DNA from: Aggregatibacter segnis ATCC 33393
Lineage (GTDB): Bacteria > Pseudomonadota > Gammaproteobacteria > Enterobacterales > Pasteurellaceae
NCBI RefSeq assembly: GCF_000185305.1
Contig: NZ_GL622200.1
Location: 823,252 to 887,251, forward strand
DNA length: 64,000 nt
Direction of reading: 5' to 3'
Positions within the stretch are counted from its first letter, which is position 1. Every line of letters begins with the position of its first letter. Under the pieces are notes generated by a model. It was not told the DNA's origin, ran no database searches, and was given only the letters and a program-made list of their open reading frames with translations. A program made the translations under genes and the position numbers. Shown in pieces: positions 11,334-21,319 of this stretch.

Positions 11334-12536
11334 TTAGATGCAAAGACGTGCGGTGTCTTGTGCAATCACTAATTCTTCATTGGTTGGAATTACCATGGCG
11401 ATCGGTGTGTTATCAGCGGTAATCACGCCTTCTTTACCAAAACGGGCGGCCAAGTTTTTCTCATTATCCAATTTGTAACCGAATAATTTTAAGTGTGCTA
11501 AGGTGAGTTCGCGTACGTGCGCAGAGTTTTCACCAATACCGCCGGTAAAGACGATGGCATCCAAACGCTCACCGATAACGGCCATGTAAGAACCGATGTA
11601 TTTCGCTAAACGGTAGCAATAAACATCTAATGCGCGTTTTGCCGGGATTTCTTTGTCGTAGTTGTCTTCGGCATAACGGCAGTCACTGGTGACTTCGGTT
11701 AAACCAAGCAAACCGGATTTTTTCGTTAAGGTGGTGTTGATTTCTTCAACGGACATGCCGAGGGTGTCGTGCATGTAGAAAACGATAGCCGGGTCGATGT
11801 CACCACAACGGGTACCCATGACTAAACCTTCTAACGGGGTTAAACCCATAGAGGTATCGATACATTCGCCATGACGAATTGCGGATACGGAACCACCGTT
11901 ACCTAAATGGCAAGTGATCACGTTTACTTTGTCTTCTGCGACGCCTAAACGTTTTGCTGCTTCACGGCTGACATAATAGTGGCTTGTACCGTGTGCCCCG
12001 TAGCGACGAACACCGTGATCGCGATATAAAGAGTAAGGTAATGCGTATAAGTACGCTTCTTCCGGCATGGTTTGATGGAATGCAGTATCAAATACCACCA
12101 CGTTTTTCTCTTTCAAATATGGGAAGAGTTTGAATGCTTCTTTGATACCGATTAAGTGTGCTGGGTTGTGCAATGGTGCAAATTGAATTGCATCTTCAAT
12201 GCCTTTAACCACTTCATCGGTAACGATAACAGAGGATGTGAATTTTTCGCCGCCGTGTACGATACGGTGACCGATAGCAACAACGCCTTTTTGTAATTCA
12301 GGATCAAGCGAGAAAATGTTATTGACAACAAAATTTAACGCTTCGGCGTGAGCGGCGCCGGCACCTAAATCAGCCTGTCCTTTTTCGCCGTGTAATTTCC
12401 ATTTGATACGGGCTTCAGGTAAGTAAAACGCTTCGGCTAAGCCGGACAATTTTTCTTCGCCGGTGGCAGGATTCAAAATAGAAAATTTTAGTGAAGAACT
12501 ACCACAATTGAGGATTAGGACTAATTTTTCAGACAT
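11334..12536 (-). CDS. ackA: Acetate kinase
   Basis: Converts acetyl phosphate and ADP to acetate and ATP. The 400-residue product opens [15 protein letters not shown] (ASKHA fold phosphate loop) and has [20 protein letters not shown] and [10 protein letters not shown] start it at ATG 12536 (MSEKLVL), which matches the family and has AGG upstream; a longer frame to 12566 would add ten unusual residues. First gene of ackA-pta. Confidence 0.96.
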   Translation of the reverse strand: MSEKLVLILNCGSSSLKFSILNPATGEEKLSGLAEAFYLPEARIKWKLHGEKGQADLGAGAAHAEALNFVVNNIFSLDPELQKGVVAIGHRIVHGGEKFTSSVIVTDEVVKGIEDAIQFAPLHNPAHLIGIKEAFKLFPYLKEKNVVVFDTAFHQTMPEEAYLYALPYSLYRDHGVRRYGAHGTSHYYVSREAAKRLGVAEDKVNVITCHLGNGGSVSAIRHGECIDTSMGLTPLEGLVMGTRCGDIDPAIVFYMHDTLGMSVEEINTTLTKKSGLLGLTEVTSDCRYAEDNYDKEIPAKRALDVYCYRLAKYIGSYMAVIGERLDAIVFTGGIGENSAHVRELTLAHLKLFGYKLDNEKNLAARFGKEGVITADNTPIAMVIPTNEELVIAQDTARLCI

Positions 12537-12829
12537 AAGCGACCTATACTGGTTTGAGTTAAACAAAATTCGTTCAAATATTGAACGAATAATAGAAAAT
12601 TAAACTGCCATAGGATACACCTTTCATTCTTTAAAATAAATTCTCAACGACAAAAAATGCGACTTGAATCAAAAAATTTAGCAAATTTTTTACATTTGAT
12701 AAGTGATTCATTTTCCCCGAAAAAAGAGACTACCAAAGAAGAGGTGGTTATGTAGAAAATTAAAAAATAGATTGGTTTATGGTATGTTGAGCAACCTTCA
12801 TTCAGATTAAAACTAAGGATAAGCATGGG
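12537..12829. other. Divergent intergenic region ackA / yfbV
   Basis: This AT-rich region carries the ackA and yfbV promoters. A TTGAT-N5-ATTCA element near 12696-12710 resembles an FNR/CRP half-site pair, but its spacing is one base too long. AAGGAT before 12830 serves yfbV. No gene is seen. Confidence 0.45.
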
Positions 12830-13273
12830 ATGGGTTTTTATCGCACATTAAAAGTAGGGCAACAATATTTAAATATTTGGCCTTTAGAACCAAAGTTAGG
12901 CGCTATTTTCCCCGAGAATCGCATTATTAAAGCAACCTTATTTGCTCAGAAAATGATGCCGTTTCTCGCGGTATTATTTGTAGTGTGGCAACAAATTTAT
13001 GCGCGTGGCGACAACATGGCGCTTGCTGTTGCGGTGTTAAGTGCTTTATTTGCGTTATGCTTGCCTTTACAAGGCTTTTATTGGTTGGGCAAACGTGCAC
13101 AAATGCCATTATCACCTCAAAGTGCGGTGGGTTTTCAACGCGTTTTTGAAAAATTGAGAGAGACGCATGATACCTTGCCTTCTTTCCCCGACAAGCCCAC
13201 TTATTTGGATTTGGCAAAGTTACTGAATCTTGCTCAGAAAAAATTACCCCGTGATTTTTGGCAGGAGCTTTAA
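12830..13273 (+). CDS. yfbV: UPF0208 inner-membrane protein YfbV
   Basis: A 147-residue membrane protein of the UPF0208 family, divergent from ackA as in E. coli. Motifs shared with the family include GQQYLNIWPLEPKLGAIFPENRIIKAT and LPLQGFYWLGKRAQMPL. Two membrane helices are evident (residues about 44-60 and 68-88). An earlier ATG at 12825 is out of frame. In E. coli the protein affects Ter macrodomain organisation and acetate metabolism; its mechanism is unclear. An uptake signal lies within the gene. Confidence 0.9.
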   Translation: MGFYRTLKVGQQYLNIWPLEPKLGAIFPENRIIKATLFAQKMMPFLAVLFVVWQQIYARGDNMALAVAVLSALFALCLPLQGFYWLGKRAQMPLSPQSAVGFQRVFEKLRETHDTLPSFPDKPTYLDLAKLLNLAQKKLPRDFWQEL

Positions 13274-13318
13274 TTCCTCGATTTTTTCTATATTCCCAAA
13301 CATAACAATGGTATAGTG

Positions 13319-13355
13319 ACGCCCCTTTGCTTCTTTGTGCAAAAGGGCGTTTTTT
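13319..13355 (+). terminator. Terminator after yfbV
   Basis: A 12-bp stem with one mismatch (ACGCCCCTTTGC / GCAAAAGGGCGT), an 8-nt loop and a T6 run insulates yfbV from the cvpA promoter. Confidence 0.8.
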
Positions 13356-13370
13356 AGCGTGTAAATTTTT

Positions 13371-13386
13371 GCGCAAACGTTTTCGT
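13371..13386. promoter_or_regulatory. PurR operator of cvpA-purF
   Basis: GCGCAAACGTTTTCGT fits the E. coli PurR consensus ANGCAANCGNTTNCNT at all fixed positions but the first. It lies just before an extended -10 element (TGC TAGAAT, 13391-13399), so bound PurR would cover the -35 region. cvpA-purF is a known PurR target. Confidence 0.85.
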
Positions 13387-13390
13387 TTTT

Positions 13391-13399
13391 TGCTAGAAT
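13391..13399 (+). promoter_or_regulatory. Extended -10 promoter of cvpA-purF
   Basis: TGCTAGAAT is an extended -10 element 51 nt before the cvpA start and next to the PurR box. No good -35 hexamer is visible. Confidence 0.55.
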
Positions 13400-13450
13400 A
13401 GCGCCCGTTGCAAATAGAAGTGTCTTTTTCAACACTTTAGAGATGATTTG

Positions 13451-13996
13451 ATGATTGATTACATTATTATCGGCATTATTGTTTTTTCCATTATTGTCAG
13501 CTTATTACGCGGTTTTGTCCGCGAAGTTATGTCACTAGCCAGTTGGATTGTGGCATTTTTTATTGCAAGCCATTTTTATGTGTATTTGGCGGGTTTGTTA
13601 ACCTCTATTGAATCCCTGTATATCCGAAATGGTGTTGCCATTGCTATCTTATTTATTGCCTCATTGATTGTTGGCGCTATCGTGAATTATGTATTAGGTC
13701 AGTTAGTGGATCGCACCGGCTTAAGCGGGACGGATCGAGTACTTGGTGCTTGCTTTGGGCTATTACGTGGCGTGCTCATTGTAGCGGCAATTTTATTTTT
13801 CTTGGATACGTTCACCGCGTCAAATCAAACTGATTGGTGGAAAGAGTCAAAATTAATACCGCACTTTCGTTTTGTGGTGGATTGGTTCTTTCAACAGATA
13901 CAAGCAAATTCCAGTTTTTTAAATTCAACCTTGAATTTGGAGCAAGTGACTACGCCGGCTTCAAATCCAATCCCAACTTCAACTCAGAATCAGTAG
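13451..13996 (+). CDS. cvpA: CvpA family membrane protein
   Basis: Inner-membrane protein named for colicin V production; also linked to stress and bile tolerance in enterics. The 181-residue product has four hydrophobic segments and the conserved [17 protein letters not shown] near residue 20. I start at ATG 13451 rather than the TTG three bases upstream. The stop is 13 nt before purF, the same operon as in E. coli, under the PurR box at 13371. An uptake signal lies inside the gene. Confidence 0.94.
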   Translation: MIDYIIIGIIVFSIIVSLLRGFVREVMSLASWIVAFFIASHFYVYLAGLLTSIESLYIRNGVAIAILFIASLIVGAIVNYVLGQLVDRTGLSGTDRVLGACFGLLRGVLIVAAILFFLDTFTASNQTDWWKESKLIPHFRFVVDWFFQQIQANSSFLNSTLNLEQVTTPASNPIPTSTQNQ

Positions 13997-14009
13997 AGGA
14001 ACAACGAGC

Positions 14010-15521
14010 ATGTGCGGTATTGTCGGTATTGTCAGTCAAACCCCGGTAAATCAAGCAATTTATGATGCCTTAACCGTTTTACAGCATCGCGGACAGGATG
14101 CGGCAGGTATCGTCACCATTGATGACGAAAATCGCTTTCGTTTGCGTAAGGCGAACGGCTTGGTGAGTGATGTGTTTCAACAAGTGCATATGTTGCGCTT
14201 GGCGGGCAATACCGGTATCGGTCATGTACGCTATCCGACAGCAGGAAGTTCCAGTGTCTCTGAAGCCCAGCCGTTTTATGTGAACTCACCTTATGGTTTA
14301 ACCTTGGTACATAACGGCAATTTAACAAATTCTGTCGAATTGAAGGAAAAACTCTTCAACCTTGCCCGCCGTCATGTGAACACCAATTCCGACTCAGAAC
14401 TTTTACTGAACATTCTTGCGTATCATCTCGATCAACCTCAAAAATACGCGTTAACACCGCAAGATATTTTTAATGCAGTGAAACAAACCCATGAAGATAT
14501 TCGCGGTGCGTATGCCTGTATTGCCATGATCATCGATCACGGCATGGTGGCGTTTCGTGATCCTCATGGTATTCGTCCTTTAGTGTTAGGTAAACGTGAA
14601 GAAAACGGCAAAACCGAATACATGGTGGCTTCCGAAAGTGTCGCATTGGATGTCGTCGGTTTTGAATTCATGCGTGATGTGGCACCGGGAGAGGCAATTT
14701 TTATTACCTTTGATGGTGAACTATATGCTGAACAATGTGCTGACAATCCCGTGTTAACGCCGTGTATTTTTGAATATGTGTATTTTGCCCGCCCGGATTC
14801 CTGCATCGACGGTGTTTCGGTATATGCTGCCCGCGTGCATATGGGACAACGTTTAGGGGAAAAAATCGCCCGTGAATGGCAAGATATGGACATTGATGTG
14901 GTGATTCCTGTGCCGGAAACCTCTAATGATATTGCCTTGCGTATTGCTAATGTATTGAACAAACCTTATCGCCAAGGGTTTGTAAAAAATCGTTATGTCG
15001 GCCGCACATTCATTATGCCGGGGCAAGCGCAACGCGTGAGTTCTGTTCGTCGCAAATTGAATACCATTGCTTCTGAATTTAAGGGCAAAAATGTGTTATT
15101 GGTGGATGATTCCATTGTGCGTGGCACGACCTCTGAACAAATCGTGGAGATGGCTCGCGCTGCCGGTGCGAAAAAAGTGTATTTTGCTTCCGCTGCACCG
15201 GAAATTCGCTATCCGAACGTGTATGGTATCGATATGCCAACGCGCAGCGAATTAATCGCCTATGAACGTAATACTGACGAAATCGCCAAACTTATCGGCG
15301 TGGATAAATTGGTGTTCCAAGACTTAGCGGATTTAACCGGTTCAGTGCAACAAGAAAACCCATCCATTAAAGCATTTGATTGTTCCGTGTTTACCGGTTG
15401 TTATGTGACCGGTGATATTACCGAAGACTATTTGGATAATATTGCTGAACAACGTAACGATGCGGCAAAGAAAAAACGCGAAAAGGATTCCTCGAATCTT
15501 GAGATCCATAACGAGAGATAA
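14010..15521 (+). CDS. purF: Amidophosphoribosyltransferase
   Basis: First committed step of purine synthesis: PRPP plus glutamine to phosphoribosylamine. The 503-residue product starts MCGIVGIV, so the N-terminal nucleophile Cys is exposed after Met removal. It has the PRPP loop [16 protein letters not shown] near residues 363-378 and [12 protein letters not shown]. It is the second gene of the PurR-controlled pair with cvpA. Confidence 0.98.
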   Translation: MCGIVGIVSQTPVNQAIYDALTVLQHRGQDAAGIVTIDDENRFRLRKANGLVSDVFQQVHMLRLAGNTGIGHVRYPTAGSSSVSEAQPFYVNSPYGLTLVHNGNLTNSVELKEKLFNLARRHVNTNSDSELLLNILAYHLDQPQKYALTPQDIFNAVKQTHEDIRGAYACIAMIIDHGMVAFRDPHGIRPLVLGKREENGKTEYMVASESVALDVVGFEFMRDVAPGEAIFITFDGELYAEQCADNPVLTPCIFEYVYFARPDSCIDGVSVYAARVHMGQRLGEKIAREWQDMDIDVVIPVPETSNDIALRIANVLNKPYRQGFVKNRYVGRTFIMPGQAQRVSSVRRKLNTIASEFKGKNVLLVDDSIVRGTTSEQIVEMARAAGAKKVYFASAAPEIRYPNVYGIDMPTRSELIAYERNTDEIAKLIGVDKLVFQDLADLTGSVQQENPSIKAFDCSVFTGCYVTGDITEDYLDNIAEQRNDAAKKKREKDSSNLEIHNER

Positions 15522-15539
15522 AGAGGCTTCTATTTATCA

Positions 15540-15570
15540 AAACAAACGGCGCCTAATGCGCCGTTTGTTT
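15540..15570 (+). terminator. Terminator after purF
   Basis: A 13-bp perfect stem (AAACAAACGGCGC and its complement) with a CTAAT loop lies 18 nt after the purF stop. Confidence 0.85.
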
Positions 15571-15698
15571 TATAGAGAAGGCAGCAAATAAGAAATTTAA
15601 TAGAAACGTCATTTACCTGTGGATTTTTTGTGACAGGTTTGTCGTAAATCGCATAAGATAGGGTGAATACGGCATTGATATAAGTAAAGGAGCTATAT

Positions 15699-16661
15699 AT
15701 GAAAAAATCCTCTTTGTTGGCGGCATCGGTTTTTATCGGTTTGTTACCGTCCTTCGATGTTTTGGCTGAAGAACAGGAAAAAACATGGGTAGATGAACAA
15801 CATCAAGAGATACGCACCAAATTGCGTGGTTGGGCGCATACGATGGATGAGTGGATGGGAGAGCCAGATCCCAATCAGCCTGCGACTGCCGGCTTGCGTA
15901 TCATGTTGGATAGCCAGTGGAATCATTACGATCACTTTTCTATGAAACCACGTGTCCGTGGGAAAATTCGCCTACCGACGTTGAAAAAACAGCTGAGTTT
16001 GGTCTTCGGGGATGAAGATTTAGATAATGAATCACGAGACAAAAACCACATGGGTAAGGTTTATAACCAGCCATTGAATAAAAATAAACATTATGATCGA
16101 CGTCAAACTCGGGAAGATAATGCTTCAGTGGGTTTACGTTGGTCTGACTCTATTAAAAAATTAGGCATTGACACCGACATTGATCTGGGTATTCGTTCCG
16201 GTAGCGATATTTATTTGCGCTTTAAAGCAGGAAAAGAATGGCTTATTACTGATCGTTTCTCTACCAGATTGGAGCAAATTTACCGCTACGGAACCAATAG
16301 TAAACATTATTTGCGGACTAACTTTGAAAACAAGTATCGGACCTCTCATAATACCTTTATCGCTAATCAGCTATATTTGCAGTCCGAACATGATATAGAT
16401 GAGAAAAATTCTTGGGGGAACAGTTTTTATCGTCAACACGACTTCAATAATTATAAACGGCTAAATTATGGCATTTTTATTGGTGGTGATATCGATAATA
16501 AACAATTTCATATTAACCAATACGGCCCATTTATTACTTGGCGTCAGCCGATTTTGCGTCAGTGGTTTTTTATTCAGCCTGAATTGAATTATTACAATGA
16601 TAAGAATCAGGATCGCCGCCATCATATCGGTGCATTTTTACGTTTAGAAGCCATCTTTTAA
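15699..16661 (+). CDS. Putative outer-membrane beta-barrel protein
   Basis: The 320-residue product has a signal peptide (KKSSLLAASVFIGLLPSFDVLA, cut before EEQ). After a charged stretch it has alternating polar/aromatic strands (for example YLRFKAGKEW, NTFIANQLYLQSEHD, WFFIQPELNYYND) and ends LEAIF with a C-terminal Phe, the signature recognised by the Bam machinery. I do not recognise a characterised family. AAGGAG precedes the ATG. It stands alone between the purF and moeB units. The role (porin-like, adhesin or phospholipase-like barrel) is unknown. Confidence 0.75.
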   Translation: MKKSSLLAASVFIGLLPSFDVLAEEQEKTWVDEQHQEIRTKLRGWAHTMDEWMGEPDPNQPATAGLRIMLDSQWNHYDHFSMKPRVRGKIRLPTLKKQLSLVFGDEDLDNESRDKNHMGKVYNQPLNKNKHYDRRQTREDNASVGLRWSDSIKKLGIDTDIDLGIRSGSDIYLRFKAGKEWLITDRFSTRLEQIYRYGTNSKHYLRTNFENKYRTSHNTFIANQLYLQSEHDIDEKNSWGNSFYRQHDFNNYKRLNYGIFIGGDIDNKQFHINQYGPFITWRQPILRQWFFIQPELNYYNDKNQDRRHHIGAFLRLEAIF

Positions 16662-16796
16662 AATTGGTGATTGATTATGGTTGAAATAGAGAGGGTAAAG
16701 TGCGGTGGATTTTGAAGGTATTTTTTAGAAAAGCATAATTGAATATTTAAACAATTTCATGGCGGCACGCATTTTCCGTTGCGTGCTGCCATTATT

Positions 16797-17525
16797 TTAC
16801 ATACTGCTATTTGGCAATTTGACTTCTCTTACCGACATGGTCATTCCATCAATCAATAACAATCTGCCGCATAAATTCTTGCCGATTTTTAACCGCACTT
16901 TGATGGCTTCTAAGGCTTGAATAGAACCAACTAAACCGACAATCGGTGCCAATACGCCGGCTTCTACACAGCTTAACGCGTTGTCGCCAAATAAACGGCT
17001 GAGGGTGTGATAGGTTGGCGTATTGTCTTCATAAGTGAAAACAGAAACCTGTCCTTCCATACGAATAGCCGCGCCGGAAACCAGCGGAATTTTATGGGCG
17101 GCGCAAGCCGTGTCTAATTGATTGCGTATGCTGACGTTATCGGTACAATCCAACACCACATCAAATTTGCCAACCAAGTCGTGAAGTTGCTGTTCATCCA
17201 ATAATTGATGAATTGTCTTGATCTCAATATGTGGATTTAAACGTTGCAGGGACAGTTTCGCCGATTCCACTTTCGGCATACCAAGGCGACTGTCATCATG
17301 CAAGACTTGGCGCTGCAAATTAGATAAATCCACGGTGTCGAAATCCAACAAGGTTAAATGCCCCACACCGGCAACGGCTAAATATTGGCCGGCAGCACAA
17401 CCTAATCCACCGAGACCGACAATCAGCATTTTGCTACCTTTTAATGTTTCTTGTCCGTCAAAATCAATGTCTTTCAACACGATTTGGCGGTTGTAACGCA
17501 ATTCTTCTTGATGGCTTAATTCCAT
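16797..17525 (-). CDS. moeB: MoeB/HesA-type adenylyltransferase (ThiF family)
   Basis: MoeB adenylates the C-terminal glycine of MoaD so it can be thiolated for molybdopterin synthesis. The 242-residue product has the nucleotide motif VGLGGLGCAAGQYLAVAGVG near residues 36-55, RYNRQ near the start and DCTDNVSIRNQLD. It lies 15 nt downstream of moeA, which supports the pathway. Odd: E. coli MoeB binds zinc through CYRC and a C-terminal CEVC. Here the first is TYHT and the protein ends LPNSSM, so the zinc site is missing. Confidence 0.9.
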   Translation of the reverse strand: MELSHQEELRYNRQIVLKDIDFDGQETLKGSKMLIVGLGGLGCAAGQYLAVAGVGHLTLLDFDTVDLSNLQRQVLHDDSRLGMPKVESAKLSLQRLNPHIEIKTIHQLLDEQQLHDLVGKFDVVLDCTDNVSIRNQLDTACAAHKIPLVSGAAIRMEGQVSVFTYEDNTPTYHTLSRLFGDNALSCVEAGVLAPIVGLVGSIQALEAIKVRLKIGKNLCGRLLLIDGMTMSVREVKLPNSSM

Positions 17526-17540
17526 AGCAAACCCAATGTA

Positions 17541-18755
17541 TTAGCGTAATAAATCGTTGAAAGGCTCAATGGTAACGGTTTCACCCGCGGTAACGTTGCC
17601 GCGTTCTTGTTCTAACACGATAAAACAGTTGCTTTTGACAAAGGAGCTAAACAAATGCGAGCCTTGGAAGCCTACCGGTTGTACTTCAATTTGACCTTGT
17701 GCATTGAGTTGATAGAAACCTCGTTGGAAATCCAAGCGTCCCGGGGCTTTTTTTAAGTTGGTTGAGGTGATGGCAGATAAACGCATCGGCGCTTTCCATT
17801 GGCTATAACCGCTCAACTTGGCAATTGCCGGTTGTACTAATTGGTAGAAAGTCACCAAGGCCGATACCGGGTTGCCCGGTAAACCACAGAACCACGCTTT
17901 TTCTAATTTTCCGAAGGCAAACGGTTTGCCCGGTTTAATGGCGATTTTCCAGAAGTTGATTTTGCCGACTTTTTCTAAAATATGTTTGGTGAAATCCGCT
18001 TCGCCCACAGACACACCGCCACTGGTGATGACCAAATCTGCTTGTTGTTGTGCGTCTAAAAAGGCTTTTTCAAATTGCGCCTCGTTGTCCGGTAAAATAC
18101 CGAAATCCAACACCTCACAATTGAGTTTCTCTAACAACAGTTTTACGGTGAAACGGTTCGTGTCATAAATTTGACCGGCTTGTAACGGTTGACCGACCGG
18201 AACCAGTTCATCGCCGGTAGAAAGCACCGCTACTTTTAAGCGTGGGAAAACTTTGACTTTTTCGATGCCGAGAGAGGCGAGCAATGGCAAAGAAACGGCA
18301 TTGAGTAATGCACCTTGTTTTAACACCACATCGCCCAGTTTCACATCTTCACCAATGCGACGAATGTTTTGACCTAATTTAGGCAGGCTGGTAAACGTCA
18401 CCGTGCCATCATCGTTTACTTGAACCTCTTCTTGCATTACTACCGCGTCAGCGCCTTGCGGAATCATCGCTCCGGTCATGATTCTGACCGCACTTTGTGC
18501 CGTCCATTCTCCTTCAAAAGGCGCACCGGCAAAGGCTTTTCCGGCAACAGAGAGAGTCATGGATTGTTGTAAATCTGCCAACCGTACTGCATAACCGTCC
18601 ATCGCGGAGTTATCGAAAGAAGGAACATTAATCGGAGAAATAACATCTTCAGCACAAATACGTTGGCTGGCTTGATGTATTGGCAGCGCCTCCGTACATG
18701 TCGGAGAAGGAAGTTGATTTAACATTTGTTCAAGTGCTTGGGATAGCGGCAACAT
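17541..18755 (-). CDS. moeA: Molybdopterin molybdenumtransferase
   Basis: Inserts molybdate into adenylated molybdopterin to form the active cofactor. The 404-residue product has the MoeA order: N-terminal SFDNSAMDGYAVR, RIMTGAMIPQGADAVV, then the MoCF-binding domain with AVLSTGDELVP and ITSGGVSVGEAD, and GLPGNPVSALVTF. AAGGAT precedes the ATG. It is transcribed with moeB. An uptake signal lies inside. Confidence 0.97.
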   Translation of the reverse strand: MLPLSQALEQMLNQLPSPTCTEALPIHQASQRICAEDVISPINVPSFDNSAMDGYAVRLADLQQSMTLSVAGKAFAGAPFEGEWTAQSAVRIMTGAMIPQGADAVVMQEEVQVNDDGTVTFTSLPKLGQNIRRIGEDVKLGDVVLKQGALLNAVSLPLLASLGIEKVKVFPRLKVAVLSTGDELVPVGQPLQAGQIYDTNRFTVKLLLEKLNCEVLDFGILPDNEAQFEKAFLDAQQQADLVITSGGVSVGEADFTKHILEKVGKINFWKIAIKPGKPFAFGKLEKAWFCGLPGNPVSALVTFYQLVQPAIAKLSGYSQWKAPMRLSAITSTNLKKAPGRLDFQRGFYQLNAQGQIEVQPVGFQGSHLFSSFVKSNCFIVLEQERGNVTAGETVTIEPFNDLLR

Positions 18756-18947
18756 ACGGAATCCTTGTAAGAATAAAAAAGTCCGCTCATTATACTCGGG
18801 CTTTTGGATGTTTCAAAAAATACTTGTAAGAGAACAGGTTGAAACAGGTTTTAAATAAAACTTTTCATGGAGGCTAGTCATTATCTTCATTTTATTATTG
18901 CTGGTGATTTTGTTAAAATGCGGCATTATTTTTATTGGGAGCAGTAA

Positions 18948-19604
18948 ATGAACGATATTTCACCTGAAGCAGAGAAAGTCCGCACGGCGCTGGTTCAGAA
19001 AGGAATTGAAACACCGATGGCGGTGTTGAATGAAACAAAAGATGAACGCCGCACAAAAATTGAACAATACATGCGGGAAGTTTTGCGTTTAATCGGTTTA
19101 GATTTAAATGACGACAGTATTGAAGAAACCCCGTCACGTCTTGCAAAAATGTTTGTGGATGAAATCTTCAGTGGTTTGGATTACGCTAATTTTCCTAAGA
19201 TTACCAATATTGCTAACCGCATGAAAGTTAGCGAAATGGTGTTGGTGAATGATGTCACATTAACCAGTACATGTGAGCATCATTTCGTGACTATCGACGG
19301 TAAGGTTTCTGTGGCCTATTACCCGAAAAAATGGGTTATCGGTTTATCTAAAATTAATCGCGTGGTGTCTTTTTTTGCTCAACGCCCTCAAGTACAAGAG
19401 CGTTTAACAGAGCAAATTTTATTGGCATTCCAAACGATTTTAGAAACAGAGGATGTTGCCGTGTATGTGAAAGCGACGCATTTCTGTGTGAAATGCCGTG
19501 GCATTAAAGACGCAAATAGTTATACCGTCACTTCTGCCTTTGGTGGCGTTTTCTTAGAAGATCGTGAAACCCGTAAAGAATTTTTGAGTTTGATTAATAA
19601 ATAA
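18948..19604 (+). CDS. folE: GTP cyclohydrolase I
   Basis: Converts GTP to dihydroneopterin triphosphate, the first step of folate synthesis. The 218-residue product has the zinc ligands in [14 protein letters not shown] (Cys and His) and HFCVKCRGI (second Cys), plus the core [25 protein letters not shown] precedes the ATG; a -10-like TAAAAT lies at about 18914. It is divergent from moeA. Confidence 0.97.
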   Translation: MNDISPEAEKVRTALVQKGIETPMAVLNETKDERRTKIEQYMREVLRLIGLDLNDDSIEETPSRLAKMFVDEIFSGLDYANFPKITNIANRMKVSEMVLVNDVTLTSTCEHHFVTIDGKVSVAYYPKKWVIGLSKINRVVSFFAQRPQVQERLTEQILLAFQTILETEDVAVYVKATHFCVKCRGIKDANSYTVTSAFGGVFLEDRETRKEFLSLINK

Positions 19605-19640
19605 TCTTGCGACGGATTCGTCGGTCGCTCAATTAAATTA

Positions 19641-19700
19641 AAAGTGCGGTGGATTTTAGAGGCGTTTTAAAACGTTTGAAAAATCCACCGCACTTTTTTT
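19641..19700. terminator. Long USS-pair terminator between folE and dacB
   Basis: Two inverted uptake signals form a 16-bp perfect stem (AAAGTGCGGTGGATTT and complement) whose loop holds a further palindrome CGTTTTAAAACG. It lies between convergent genes, with T-runs on both strands. Confidence 0.8.
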
Positions 19701-19717
19701 AGTTTTAGTCGGTTACA

Positions 19718-21136
19718 TTAATCTTGATAGAGCGCGTTATACACGCCGCTTTCAAATTGCACTAGCGGTGCACGTTTGGTTTTGCTTTCTAAATCGCCGG
19801 TAGAATATCCATTGATGAATTGTACGAATGCCACTTTTTCCCCTCGCGCGTTGGTGAGGTAGCCTGCCAAGTTATACACGCCTTTTAACGCCCCGGTTTT
19901 GGCTATCACATTTTTTATTAACGGCGGATTGATTAAGGAACCACGTCCGCTCAAGGTGCCGTCCACACCGGCAATCGGGAAGGTGTCCAGCAAATGTAAT
20001 TTGTCTTCATTTTTGGCGATGTAATCCAATACCTGCAACATGGTTTGTGGAGCGACTAAATTATGGCGGGAAAGCCCGGAACCGTCAGCAATAATACTGT
20101 TGCCAAATTTAATGCCTACCTGTGATAACACGCTTTTCATGGCTAATGTACCCAATTGGAACGATGCCGGGCGTTTATATTTATGATAAGCGATAGTACG
20201 GAATAAGGCATCGGCAATTTGGTTATCGGATTTTTTCATCATTTTTTTGATGAGTTCAGGCAGTGGTTTAGAAAGGTGCTGCGCTAGAACTTGTCCTTGC
20301 TGTTGGCGATAGGGCTGTTGCACTTGACCGTTAAATTCAATGTTCAGGCGTTTTAGCTGACGTTGAATAATCGCCGCAGCGTAAGCATCAGGATCTTGTA
20401 CGGCAAAACTCAATCCAAAAGGCTTGGCTTGGCGCGCTAAACAACCTTTCACTTGATAGCGGTTATTGTCGTGTACCACCGCATCTAATTGACAATAGCC
20501 GACTTCCTCTTTACCAGCTACATAGACCTGTCCGAACACTTGAATTGGGTATTGTGACGGCACGTTAAATTTGACTTGTTGTCCTTCCGGCAGGTTTGCA
20601 TCAATATCTACATAGAAGCAGTTATTATCAATGTTTACCGCAGCTGGAGGGGAGTTAAAACACATGGTCAGATCGTTCCAAATCCAACCTAAACCGCGAT
20701 CATGACCGGTAAACACAGAGGTATCCAAAATCAGATTGCCGGTAATTTTATTGATGTTTTGTTTTTTTAATTCTGCGAATAAGTTGAATAATTGTCCGCT
20801 GGTGAGATCAGGGTCTCCTGTGAAACGTACGATTAAGTCGCCGTTGAGTTGACCATTTTGCACTTTTCCGTTGGTTAAAAGTGCGGTCTGAAATTTAAAT
20901 GAATCGCCGAGCGCTAATTTTGCCGCCAACGCGGTGAATACTTTTTGTGTACTGGCGGGTAACATGAAGGTTTGCCCTTGGTAGTCGGCGACAATCTTAT
21001 TTTGATTAATGTTTTTGGCGATAAAAGCCAAATTTGCACCCTCAGGTAGTTTGTCGAGGTAATTGTTTACATCAACATTGGCAAAAGTCGAAGTGGTTGC
21101 TGTTAAGCCAAGGAGAAAACAGATTTTTTTGAACAT
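19718..21136 (-). CDS. dacB: D-alanyl-D-alanine carboxypeptidase/endopeptidase (PBP4)
   Basis: Periplasmic class-C penicillin-binding protein that trims and cleaves peptidoglycan cross-links. The product (472 residues from MFKKICFLLGL) has a signal peptide ending about TFA, the catalytic PASTQK motif, KSDN and AKTGALKG. I prefer ATG 21136 because it starts a normal signal peptide; an in-frame ATG at 21160 is possible. Length matches PBP4. An uptake signal is inside. Confidence 0.95.
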   Translation of the reverse strand: MFKKICFLLGLTATTSTFANVDVNNYLDKLPEGANLAFIAKNINQNKIVADYQGQTFMLPASTQKVFTALAAKLALGDSFKFQTALLTNGKVQNGQLNGDLIVRFTGDPDLTSGQLFNLFAELKKQNINKITGNLILDTSVFTGHDRGLGWIWNDLTMCFNSPPAAVNIDNNCFYVDIDANLPEGQQVKFNVPSQYPIQVFGQVYVAGKEEVGYCQLDAVVHDNNRYQVKGCLARQAKPFGLSFAVQDPDAYAAAIIQRQLKRLNIEFNGQVQQPYRQQQGQVLAQHLSKPLPELIKKMMKKSDNQIADALFRTIAYHKYKRPASFQLGTLAMKSVLSQVGIKFGNSIIADGSGLSRHNLVAPQTMLQVLDYIAKNEDKLHLLDTFPIAGVDGTLSGRGSLINPPLIKNVIAKTGALKGVYNLAGYLTNARGEKVAFVQFINGYSTGDLESKTKRAPLVQFESGVYNALYQD

Positions 21137-21263
21137 ACGAAATGAGTAAAACTGACACATAATTTAGACTTGAGGTTGCTATTTTTTTTCAGGCGAACAA
21201 TAATAGTACGCGAATACGCGGGAGTAAATGCTTTTCTCCCTCTATAACGGATTAATTTATGCT

Positions 21264-21292
21264 GTGGAATCCTTGGGATTCCACGGTTTTTC
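21264..21292 (+). terminator. Intrinsic terminator in the greA leader
   Basis: A 9-bp perfect stem (GTGGAATCC / GGATTCCAC) with a TTG loop, followed by GGTTTTTCTTTT, lies 28 nt before the greA start on the same strand. E. coli greA likewise has a leader terminator that yields the GraL RNA. Confidence 0.7.
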
Positions 21293-21319
21293 TTTTGTTT
21301 AAATTTAGGGAAAAGAAGA

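Noticed and set aside
12696-12710. FNR site in the ackA-yfbV region
   Set aside because: TTGAT and ATTCA are five rather than four bases apart and the second half is imperfect.
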